Below the pieces are notes generated by a model, which saw nothing but the letters and a program-made list of their open reading frames with translations, was not told the DNA's origin and ran no database searches. From Streptomyces sedi (lineage in GTDB: Bacteria; Actinomycetota; Actinomycetes; Streptomycetales; Streptomycetaceae): DNA of 64,000 nucleotides. The stretch's first letter is position 1. Each line of letters begins with the position of its first letter. The stretch covers positions 49,797 to 113,796 of the forward strand of contig NZ_VDGT01000022.1 in assembly GCF_006335015.1 (NCBI RefSeq), in the 5' to 3' direction. Positions 57,451-64,000 of the stretch are shown piece by piece. Position numbers and translations under genes: made by a program.

Positions 57451-59399
57451 CCGAAGCGCACCACGACCCGGAACTCTCCCCCCACACCGGCTGGACCAGG
57501 GCGGACTGGCTGGCCACGGCCGACCGGCTGCTGGCCGCCGTGCGCCCGCACGCGACCCCCGGCAACTCCCTCATCCACCTCCCCGGGCCGCCCAGCCGCT
57601 CCGGCAAGCACAGCGACGGGCTTGAGGGCTACGCCAGGACGTTCCTGCTCGCCGCGTTCCGGACCGGCGGCGCCAACCTCGAAGACCCGCGCGCGCCCGA
57701 GCTGTTGGCGCCCTACGCCGAGGGCCTGGCCGCCGGCACCGACCCCGCCCACCCCCACGCCTGGCCCCGCCCGCTGGACATCCCGCAGGCCAGGGTCGAG
57801 GCCGCCTCCGTCGCCCTCGGCCTCCACGAGACCCGCGCGCTGCTCTGGGACCGGCTGCCGGCCGAGGTCCAGGAACGGACGGTCGACTGGCTGTCCGAGA
57901 TGGCCGACGTCTGGGTCCCGGAGAACAACTGGGTGTGGTTCCGCGCCACCGTCGCCGCGTTCCTCCGCTCCGTGGGCGCGCCCCACCAGGCCAGCGACAT
58001 CGCCTACGCCATCGACGAGACCGAGGGCTGGTACGCCGGCCACGGCTGGTACACCGACGGCGCCCAACAGCGCGGCCAGTTCCGGAACTTCGACTACTAC
58101 AACGCCTGGGCGATGCACCTCTACCCGCTCTGGTACACCCGGATCTCCGGCGCCGACGCCGAGCCGGGGCTCGCCGAGCGGTACCGCGCGCGGCTGCGGG
58201 CCTTCCTCGCCGACGCCGAACACCTGGTCGCCGCCGACGGCGGGCCGCTCTTCCAGGGACGCTCGCTCACCTACCGGTTCGCCGCCGCCGCGCCGTTCTG
58301 GACCGGCGCGGTCTTCGACGCCTCGCCGCTGCCGCCGGGACGCACCCGGCGGATCGCCTCCGGGATGCTCCGCCACTTCGTGGACCGGGGCGCCACCGCC
58401 GAGGAAGGGGTGCTCTCCCTCGGCTGGCACCACCGCTTCGAGCCGGTGCGGCAGACCTACTCGGGCCCCGCCTCGCCCTACTGGGCCAGCAAGGGCATGG
58501 CCGGCCTGCTGCTGCCCGCCGACCACCCGGTGTGGGCCGCCACCGAGGAGGAGTCACCCGTCGAACGCGGGGACTTCACCCGCGCCCTGCCCGTGCCCGG
58601 CTGGCTCGCCTCCGGCACCCGCGCCGACGGCGTCGTCCGCGTCGCCAACCACGGCACCGACCACACCCCGCCGCACCAGCCGGGCCGCGACGACCCGTTC
58701 TACGCCCGCGTCGCCTACTCCACCCACACCGGGCCCGAGTTGGGCGCCACCCGTTCCCCCGCCGCCGGGCGCGACATCCACCAGCGGGACGGCGACGCGC
58801 GGGACGGCGTGGCCTACGACGGCCAGGTCACCCCGCTGGACGCGGACGGCGTTCCCGCGCACCGCAGCCCGTTCCAACGGCTCGCCCTCACCGACGAGTT
58901 CGCCGTCTCGCGGCACCGCGCGCACTGGCCGGACGAGGAGACCGCCGACAGCCTGGGGTGGGCGCGCGGCCCCTGGGTGACCACGGCGTCCGCGGTGCGC
59001 GGCCCGTGGGAGGTGCGGCTGGCGCGCGTCGGCCACCCGGCGGGCGACCACCGGCTGCTGGTCGGCGGCCACGCACTCGCCGACGACCTCCCGCCGGCCG
59101 CCTCCGCCGGCGGTGTGGTGCGCCGCGCCGACGGGCTGACCAGCGCCCTGCTTCCGCTGCACCCGGCGGGCGGCGAGATCACGGTGCACCGCTCCGAGGG
59201 CACCAACGCCCTCGGCCCGCACAGCGCGACCCCCGCCTACCGGGGCGCCGGGCAGCTACACGCGGTGGCGGTCTTCCTCGGCCGCACCGAGGCCGACGCC
59301 GGGCTGCCGCCCGCCCCCTCGGTCAGCTTCCCGGACGCGGAGACCGCCCAGGTCCGCTGGCCGGACGGCGGCGAGACGACGGTGCCCCTGGGGGAGTGA
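57447..59399 (+). CDS. DUF2264-family protein, probable glycoside hydrolase
   Basis: 650 residues of the DUF2264 family, with a helical-barrel N-terminal part (LEGYARTFLLAAFRTGG, VPENNWVWFRATVAAFLRSVG, WYTDGAQQRGQFRNFDYYNAWAMH in pieces) and a beta-rich C-terminal part. As I recall, some members were placed in GH154 as beta-glucuronidases. There is no signal peptide, so it would act on the transported oligosaccharide in the cytoplasm. GTG 57447 overlaps the permease stop (GTGA). End of the operon, followed by a strong terminator. Substrate not established. Confidence 0.82.
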   Translation: MTEAHHDPELSPHTGWTRADWLATADRLLAAVRPHATPGNSLIHLPGPPSRSGKHSDGLEGYARTFLLAAFRTGGANLEDPRAPELLAPYAEGLAAGTDPAHPHAWPRPLDIPQARVEAASVALGLHETRALLWDRLPAEVQERTVDWLSEMADVWVPENNWVWFRATVAAFLRSVGAPHQASDIAYAIDETEGWYAGHGWYTDGAQQRGQFRNFDYYNAWAMHLYPLWYTRISGADAEPGLAERYRARLRAFLADAEHLVAADGGPLFQGRSLTYRFAAAAPFWTGAVFDASPLPPGRTRRIASGMLRHFVDRGATAEEGVLSLGWHHRFEPVRQTYSGPASPYWASKGMAGLLLPADHPVWAATEEESPVERGDFTRALPVPGWLASGTRADGVVRVANHGTDHTPPHQPGRDDPFYARVAYSTHTGPELGATRSPAAGRDIHQRDGDARDGVAYDGQVTPLDADGVPAHRSPFQRLALTDEFAVSRHRAHWPDEETADSLGWARGPWVTTASAVRGPWEVRLARVGHPAGDHRLLVGGHALADDLPPAASAGGVVRRADGLTSALLPLHPAGGEITVHRSEGTNALGPHSATPAYRGAGQLHAVAVFLGRTEADAGLPPAPSVSFPDAETAQVRWPDGGETTVPLGE

Positions 59400-59416
59400 A
59401 CGGCAGAACGCACGCC

Positions 59417-59445
59417 GGGGGCGCGGGGAACTTCCCCGCGCCCCC
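59417..59445 (+). terminator. Terminator of the sugar ABC operon
   Basis: Perfect 14-bp arms GGGGGCGCGGGGAA (59417-59430) and TTCCCCGCGCCCCC (59432-59445) around a single base. It is another member of the GCGCGGGGAA palindrome family. Confidence 0.8.
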
Positions 59446-59494
59446 CGCGCGCGGCCCGTTCACCCCGTCCGGCCGACCGCTCGCACCGTCAGGG

Positions 59495-60655
59495 TCACAG
59501 CAGGGCGGACCTGACCCGTTCGGCCAGGCCCGTCAGCCGGTGCACCGGCTCGTTGGAGTAGACGAGCCGAACGTAACGCCCGCCGCTCGGGCCCCAGCCG
59601 TCCATCGGGGTGGCGACCACCTTGCCCCTGGTCAGCAGGCGTTCGGAGAACTCGCTCGCCGTAAAGCCCAGTTGATCCGCGTCCACCAGCAACGACCAGC
59701 CGCCGCCCGGCCGGACCAGCGGATAGCCGGCCAGCTCGGCGACCACCGTCTCGGCCCGCCGCCGCCACTCGTCCGTCGCCGCCGCCACGTCGGCGTCCGC
59801 GTCCGGCGCGGTCAGCGCCTCAGCCACCGCGCGTTGGGCCAGCCCCACCGGGGCGACCACGTTGGTCAACCCCACCATCCTGATGTCCGCGACGATCTCC
59901 GCCGGGCCCACCACCCAGCCGACCCGCCAGCCGATCATCCGCAGCTCCTTGGAGGCGGAGCCGACGGTGATGGTGCGTTCCGCCAAGCCCGGCTCGGCGG
60001 CCGGGTGTTGCGGCGGCAGGCCGTCGAAGCGGACGCGTTCCATCGCCGCGTCGTAGATCAACCAGGCGCCGTGCCGTCGGCAGGGCTCGGCCAGCGCCGC
60101 CCAGTGCTCGGCGCCCAACAGCTCCCCGCTCGGCATCGCCGGGCTCATCAGCAACACGGCGGCCGTGCGCGGTCCGACGGCGGCGGCCAACTCCTCGGGC
60201 TCCACCCGCCAGCCCCCGGGCGTCGGCCGCGACGGCACGAACCGCGGCACGCCACCCGCCAGCCGCACCCGGTTGACCAGCCCCGCGTAGACCGGGTCGG
60301 TCAGCACCACCTCGTCGCCCGGTTCGACGGTGGCCAGCAGCGCGTTGAGCACCCCGTTGAGCCCGCCGGCCACCGAGACGCACTCCGTCTCGGGGTCGTA
60401 GGAACGTTCCGCGATCCTGCCCACGTGGGCGGTCGCCGCCCGCCTCAGCTCGCCGCTGCCCTGGAACGGCAGATAGCTGTTGGCGGAGTCCAGGTCGATC
60501 GCCTGGTGGGTGGCGACCACCGCGGCGTGCGGCGGTCGCAGATCGGTGTCCAGATTCTCCAGCCGCAACAGCTCGGGGTCGGCCAGGGCGTCTGCCCGGT
60601 CCCCGAGCGCGTCCACCCCGATCCCCGGGATGTCGCGCAGCCTGCTGACGGGCAT
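59495..60655 (-). CDS. Class I/II PLP-dependent aminotransferase
   Basis: 386 residues. PLP-lysine K236 in VGSASKELRMIGWRVGW; tyrosine/aspartate pocket LTDPVYAGL (119-127) and WLIYDAAMERVRFDG (198-212). The sequence SPAMPSGELL (171-180) replaces the common NPxNPTG. ATG at 60653-60655 has GGAGGGGG nine bases upstream; ATG 60697 lacks a ribosome site. Fold-type I; substrate unknown. Convergent with the DUF2264 gene and divergent from the GH26-like gene. Confidence 0.87.
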   Translation of the reverse strand: MPVSRLRDIPGIGVDALGDRADALADPELLRLENLDTDLRPPHAAVVATHQAIDLDSANSYLPFQGSGELRRAATAHVGRIAERSYDPETECVSVAGGLNGVLNALLATVEPGDEVVLTDPVYAGLVNRVRLAGGVPRFVPSRPTPGGWRVEPEELAAAVGPRTAAVLLMSPAMPSGELLGAEHWAALAEPCRRHGAWLIYDAAMERVRFDGLPPQHPAAEPGLAERTITVGSASKELRMIGWRVGWVVGPAEIVADIRMVGLTNVVAPVGLAQRAVAEALTAPDADADVAAATDEWRRRAETVVAELAGYPLVRPGGGWSLLVDADQLGFTASEFSERLLTRGKVVATPMDGWGPSGGRYVRLVYSNEPVHRLTGLAERVRSALL

Positions 60656-60945
60656 CAATGGCCCCCTCCATCGACGATGCTTGGCGCGATCCATCACATC
60701 ATGGGGAGATCCACCGCACCCAGCGCGCGGACTGACCGGGCGTCGATTTCTGCCTCACTCTCCTTGACCAGCGCGAGTTGACCGTGGACTGGCAGGTGGC
60801 CGACCACGCGCTCGGGCCCACTCTCCCTCCTCAGGCCGCCCGGTTCCGGCCACGCGCCGGCTCCCGACCGCGTGCCGTCCGTTCCCCGGCCCCGCGGCCC
60901 GGACCGACCCTCGTCACCCCAGCTCAGCGCCGGTACCGTGCCCTC
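60656..60945. other. Divergent promoter region, aminotransferase / GH26
   Basis: 290 bases. TACCGT (60934-60939) lies six bases before the GH26 start and indicates a leaderless transcript. For the aminotransferase only a ribosome site is evident. No gene supported. Confidence 0.5.
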
Positions 60946-61926
60946 ATGCCACCCCAACAGCCGCCCGTCGCCGCACAGTCCAGCGCCGCACAGTCCACCG
61001 CCGCACCGTTCCCGCCCGTCACCCCCGACGCCACCCCGGCCGCCCGCCGGCTGCTCGACCGCCTCCACCGCGCCACCGGCGAGACCACCCTCTCCGGCCA
61101 GCACAACCAGCCACGCCACGGCTCCGCCTGGACCGAACGCCTCACCGGCATCACCGACCACGTCCCCGCCGTCTGGGGCGGCGAGATCGGCTTCTCAGCG
61201 CCGGGCACCCTCGACGCCGTCGACCGCCGCGAGGCCAACGCCGAGCAGGCCATCGCCTGGCACCGGCGCGGCGCGGTCATCACCTACACCTGGCACTCCG
61301 TCTGCCCGACCGACGACGAACCCGTCGAGTTCCAGGGTGGGATCATCCGCGACCTCGCCCCGGCGGACTTCGACTCCGTGCTGGAACCGGGCACCGCGCT
61401 CCACGCCCGCTGGTGCGCCCAGGTCGACACGGCGGCGGCCGTGCTGCGCCAACTCGCCGACGCCGACGTGCCGGTGCTGTGGCGGCCGTACCACGAGATG
61501 AACGGCCCCTGGTTCTGGTGGGGAGCCCAGCCCACCCGCCTCGTCGCCCTCTGGCGCCAGCTCTTCGACCGGCTGGTCCACCACCACGGGCTGCGCAACC
61601 TCCTGTGGGTCTGGAGCCCCAACGCCGCCTACGGGGAGGCCGCACCGTTCGCCCCCTACTACCCGGGCCACGACGTCGTGGACGTGCTGGCCATGGACAC
61701 CTACAAGAACCACTACGAACCCGAACACCACGCCAACCTGCTGACCCTCGCCGAGGGACGCCCCCTCGGCCTCGGCGAGGTCGGCGACCTGCCGACGCCC
61801 GAGGTGCTGGCCGAGCAGCCGCACTGGACCTGGTTCCTGGCCTGGCCCGACGTCGTGACCGACAGCAACACCGACGCCGCCATCCGCGCCCTCTACCACC
61901 ACCCGCGCATCACGAACCTCGCCTGA
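60946..61926 (+). CDS. GH26-type mannanase-like glycoside hydrolase
   Basis: 326 residues, a single GH26 TIM barrel: LSGQHNQPRHGSAW (49-62), GGEIGFSAPG (78-87), ITYTWHSVCPTD (112-123), acid/base E184 in RPYHEMNGPWFWWG, WVWSPNAAYG and nucleophile E278 in LGLGEVGDLP. GH26 enzymes cleave beta-1,4-mannan or related beta-glucans. No signal peptide is present (alanine/proline-rich start), so action inside the cell on short oligosaccharides or non-classical export is implied. Leaderless ATG with TACCGT six bases upstream. Both catalytic glutamates are present. Confidence 0.86.
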   Translation: MPPQQPPVAAQSSAAQSTAAPFPPVTPDATPAARRLLDRLHRATGETTLSGQHNQPRHGSAWTERLTGITDHVPAVWGGEIGFSAPGTLDAVDRREANAEQAIAWHRRGAVITYTWHSVCPTDDEPVEFQGGIIRDLAPADFDSVLEPGTALHARWCAQVDTAAAVLRQLADADVPVLWRPYHEMNGPWFWWGAQPTRLVALWRQLFDRLVHHHGLRNLLWVWSPNAAYGEAAPFAPYYPGHDVVDVLAMDTYKNHYEPEHHANLLTLAEGRPLGLGEVGDLPTPEVLAEQPHWTWFLAWPDVVTDSNTDAAIRALYHHPRITNLA

Positions 61927-61951
61927 CGCTCCCACCCACCGGGGGCTGGCG

Positions 61952-61977
61952 TTGACACCGACGTCAGGGCCTACCGT
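61952..61977 (+). promoter_or_regulatory. Promoter-like boxes before the MerR gene
   Basis: TTGACA (61952-61957) and TACCGT (61972-61977) are 14 bases apart, too close for an ordinary promoter; the sequence between contains GACGTC. MerR proteins act by twisting odd-length spacers (usually 19-20). The boxes may instead be the operator, or belong to different signals. Confidence 0.4.
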
Positions 61978-62025
61978 CGTGGACGACCGGTCGCCGCCGG
62001 TCGCCACGACGGCCGAGGGGAGCCC

Positions 62026-62433
62026 ATGCGCATCGGAGAACTGGCCGCGTTGGCCGGCACCAGCCCCCGCGCACTGCGCCACTACGAGTCACTCGGGCTG
62101 CTCCCCGCGCGCCGTGACCACCGGGGACACCGCGACTACGACGAGAACGACCTCCGACTGCTGCGGCAGATCCGCGTCCTCCAGGACTTCGGCTTCGGCC
62201 TGGAGGAGACCCGCCCCTTCGTCGAATGCCTGCGCGCCGGCCACCCCAGCGGCGACGTCTGCCCCGCCTCGCTGGCCACCTACCGCGCCAAGCTCGCCGA
62301 ACTCGACGCCGTCATAGCCGAGCTGACCCAGGTCAGGGACGAGGTCCGCAGCCGCCTCCAACACGCCGAGGCCGCGACCGCCCCCGCCCCCGCCCCCGCC
62401 TGCGTCTTCACACCCCCCTCCCACCCACACTGA
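62026..62433 (+). CDS. MerR-family transcriptional regulator
   Basis: 135 residues. N-terminal MerR HTH: MRIGELAALAGTSPRALRHYESLGLLPARR (given in parts: RIGELAALAGTSPRALRHYE), then RDYDENDLRLLRQIRVLQDFGFGLEETRPFVECL, a helical linker KLAELDAVIAELTQVRDEV and a short proline/alanine tail with one cysteine. It lacks a long ligand domain, so it is a short MerR, perhaps thiol/redox-sensing via C75, C87 or C127. The thioredoxin gene begins ten bases after its stop, so the two are an operon. Confidence 0.88.
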   Translation: MRIGELAALAGTSPRALRHYESLGLLPARRDHRGHRDYDENDLRLLRQIRVLQDFGFGLEETRPFVECLRAGHPSGDVCPASLATYRAKLAELDAVIAELTQVRDEVRSRLQHAEAATAPAPAPACVFTPPSHPH

Positions 62434-62443
62434 GAGGCCCGCC

Positions 62444-62821
62444 ATGCCCCACCCCATCCCTGTCGCCCCCGTCACCCCCGTCACCGACGCCACTTTCGCC
62501 TCGGAGGTCCTTGCCTCCGAACTCCCCGTGCTCGTCGACTTCACCGCCGACTGGTGCCCACCGTGCCGGATGCTGGCCCCCGTCCTGACCGCCCTCGCCG
62601 CCGAACACCCCGACACCCTGCGCGTCGTCACCCTCGACATCGACCACAACCCCGAAACCCCCACCACCTACGGCGTCCTCGCCGCCCCCACCCTCCTCCT
62701 CTTCCAGGCCGGCCAACCGATCCGCTCCCTCGTCGGCGCCCGCTCCAAGGCCCGCCTGACGGAGGAACTGGCCGACGTGCTGTCACCAGAAACCGCCCAG
62801 CGAGGCCGCGCCACCGCGTAG
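62444..62821 (+). CDS. trxA: Thioredoxin
   Basis: 125 residues. Thioredoxin fold with active site W37-C-P-P-C41 (ADWCPPCRMLAPV) in place of the usual WCGPC, and the cis-proline region AAPTLLLFQAG near 80. The WCPPC variant is common in actinomycete thioredoxins that pair with MerR regulators. Reductant in the cytoplasm; partner reductase unknown. Follows the MerR gene with ten bases between. Confidence 0.9.
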   Translation: MPHPIPVAPVTPVTDATFASEVLASELPVLVDFTADWCPPCRMLAPVLTALAAEHPDTLRVVTLDIDHNPETPTTYGVLAAPTLLLFQAGQPIRSLVGARSKARLTEELADVLSPETAQRGRATA

Positions 62822-63120
62822 CCCCCCGTCGCGTCCCGCGGGTATTCGGCCATCCGGCGGCGACGACCCGAAGGACACCGCCTTGACGCTGCGCGCCCTG
62901 ACGGCTCCCTGGCGTGCGAGGACGGAACGCTCGCCCATGTCGCCGACCGCTCCGTCCGGCCGGCACCGGCCCCCACGCCACGGCCGCACTACTCCAGACA
63001 GTCGAGAAGTGACCACGGTGCGTTCTACGGACGGGGCGGTTAGGCCAGGTCATCTGAGTTGGCAAGTCGGCCCTCGAAGGCATGGTGGCTGTCGCACTCC
63101 GCCGCGGTAGCGCAACGGCC
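62822..63120. other. Intergenic region, left flank of the restriction gene
   Basis: 299 bases between the convergent thioredoxin and restriction-enzyme genes. No gene, hairpin or repeat of note is visible. From about 63000 rightward the base composition becomes less GC-rich, which agrees with the following gene being acquired. A CCGCGG site, the Eco29kI recognition sequence, occurs near 63100. Confidence 0.55.
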
Positions 63121-63822
63121 TCAATCCATCGGGATGCCTGGAACGACGGGCGTCTCCCTTCGCAGCCTCCAATGGGCCAGGACGCGTTTCCGGGACTCGG
63201 CGGCAGACTGCTTGCTTGGCGTGGGCATGCGATCCGGGGTGGACCACGGCCGACCGGGGTGGAGCTCGTCCCAGGGCGGCCGAGCTTGGGCTGTCCTCTT
63301 GCCGCCCGGGGCGTGGTTGCCGAACCCATCTACGAGCGTATTCCACACTGGGCGGAACTGTCGGATCATGAGTTGTTCTGCCAAGGTTACGAAGAATTCC
63401 TCAGCGACGAGGTACCGGGCGCGGAAGTCCTCGGCGTCCAGATCGTGAGCGTGCTCCAGCGATACTCGGTGCTCGTTTATGCGCGTCCACAACGGGGCCT
63501 GATCCTTCTCAGATGTCGTCAGCCCCTTGCGTCCGCCCTTGTACGCCGCCTTTCCGACGTAGATAGGCGTGCGGCACTCATCGGCGATCTCCTGGTAGAG
63601 CTCGTGGTCGCCCACGTAGTAGATCGCGTAGATCCCAGCGCCGTACATCGGGGGGACGTTCGTGATGGGTCTCGGTCGCATCCGTAGCATCTCTGCCTCG
63701 ATGCTTCGCCCCAAGTTCTCCAGCTTGAGCGGATCGTAGGGATCGGGACGCGCTGCGTCCCGTCTCCAGCCTCCTCGTGGCGACCGCTTCTGACCTTGCG
63801 ACTCAAAAAGTCCATCGGACAC
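63121..63822 (-). CDS. Eco29kI-family type II restriction endonuclease (GIY-YIG)
   Basis: 233 residues. GIY-YIG nuclease pattern: GIYAIYYVGDHELYQEI (63-79), YVGKA (88-92), R114 in LWTRINEHR, and the metal-binding E149 in LAEQLMIRQFRPVWN (147-161), followed by GFGNHAPGGKRTAQARPPWDELHPGRPW. This layout is the Eco29kI family, which cuts CCGCGG. The GTG at 63820-63822 follows AGGGGAGGGG. Base composition is less GC-rich than the neighbours. A protective CCGCGG methyltransferase should be close; none is seen in the 178 bases to the right edge or in the left flank, so it is either just outside the window or missing. Confidence 0.85.
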   Translation of the reverse strand: MSDGLFESQGQKRSPRGGWRRDAARPDPYDPLKLENLGRSIEAEMLRMRPRPITNVPPMYGAGIYAIYYVGDHELYQEIADECRTPIYVGKAAYKGGRKGLTTSEKDQAPLWTRINEHRVSLEHAHDLDAEDFRARYLVAEEFFVTLAEQLMIRQFRPVWNTLVDGFGNHAPGGKRTAQARPPWDELHPGRPWSTPDRMPTPSKQSAAESRKRVLAHWRLRRETPVVPGIPMD

Positions 63823-64000
63823 TGACGTGTCCCCTCCCCTGACCGGCTTCTCGTGGTGCGGATGGCCACTCTAACGAGCTCGTGCACGGTAGGCAGGGGT
63901 CGTCGAGCCTGGAGGGTTGATCATGGTGAGGTGGTGGGGAACTCAACGCGTGCGGTGATCATCAGTAATCGGCGGATCACAGGCCTGGCTGCGGGAGTGA
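63823..64000. other. Right-edge non-coding stretch
   Basis: 178 bases upstream of the restriction gene with no reading frame that I can support. It is AT-richer than average. It should contain the restriction-gene promoter; no -35/-10 pair is clear. Any methyltransferase partner must lie beyond 64000. Confidence 0.5.

Noticed and set aside
63519..63887. Overlapping 122-codon minus-strand frame at the right edge as a methyltransferase fragment
   Set aside because: It is the restriction gene read in another frame, with no methyltransferase motifs.

Overview
The window is chromosomal DNA of a high-GC actinomycete, almost certainly Streptomyces or a close relative. Third codon positions are nearly all G or C, several genes look leaderless with TAnnnT boxes 6-9 bases before the start, and Streptomyces marker loci occur in familiar order: a conservon, pdxH / PAS protein / SIS protein / dmdR1, a sigma / anti-sigma / STAS / ATPase set, and afsK and afsS-afsR.

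Layout. 1-2400: the leftward conservon cvnA-cvnB-cvnC (the cvnD GTPase should lie just off the left edge). 2500-8800: an FAD plus Fe-S oxidoreductase, then a sugar-acid module (glucarate dehydratase-like enzyme and sodium:solute symporter). 8800-14300: a PhzF-like protein, pdxH, an intergenic region with a candidate leftward small RNA, a PAS/GAF protein, a SIS-domain protein and the iron regulator dmdR1; the last two diverge across a DasR-type operator. 14600-19000: a hydrolase, a lipoprotein and an ABC exporter pair. 19061-19224: a MITE-like inverted-repeat element. 19600-24300: a conserved regulator, a proline-rich membrane protein, a conserved small protein and purU. 24300-27700: zinc-finger anti-sigma-like protein, ECF sigma factor, STAS protein and ATPase. 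28100-33000: flavin monooxygenase, TetR regulator and the kinase AfsK.

33100-44650 is an accessory block between afsK and afsS-afsR: membrane phosphatase/nuclease, TetR plus acyltransferase, family-8 polysaccharide lyase, reductase, APH-fold kinase, an orphan type I-E CRISPR array, methyltransferase, FAD oxidoreductase and an XRE-cupin regulator. 44970-48700 holds a tiny secreted peptide, an AfsS-like repeat protein and AfsR, all leftward. The peptide and the repeat protein share a DHY(A/S)S motif, which is the most novel-looking feature here.

48900-52650: fbiC (deazaflavin FO synthase) overlapping an ADP-ribosylglycohydrolase gene, followed by REP-like palindromes inside a 124-bp tandem duplication. 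53000-59450: a sugar ABC import operon (DeoR/LacI hybrid regulator, lipoprotein, two permeases, DUF2264 enzyme; no ATPase gene). 59500-62800: aminotransferase, GH26-like hydrolase, MerR regulator and thioredoxin. 63121-63822: an Eco29kI-like GIY-YIG restriction enzyme of less GC-rich composition, with no methyltransferase visible before the right edge.

Two themes recur. One is global control of development and antibiotic production (AfsK, AfsR, AfsS, DmdR1/DasR, sigma network, conservon). The other is sugar and uronate use (glucarate dehydratase, polysaccharide lyase, DUF2264 importer operon, GH26).
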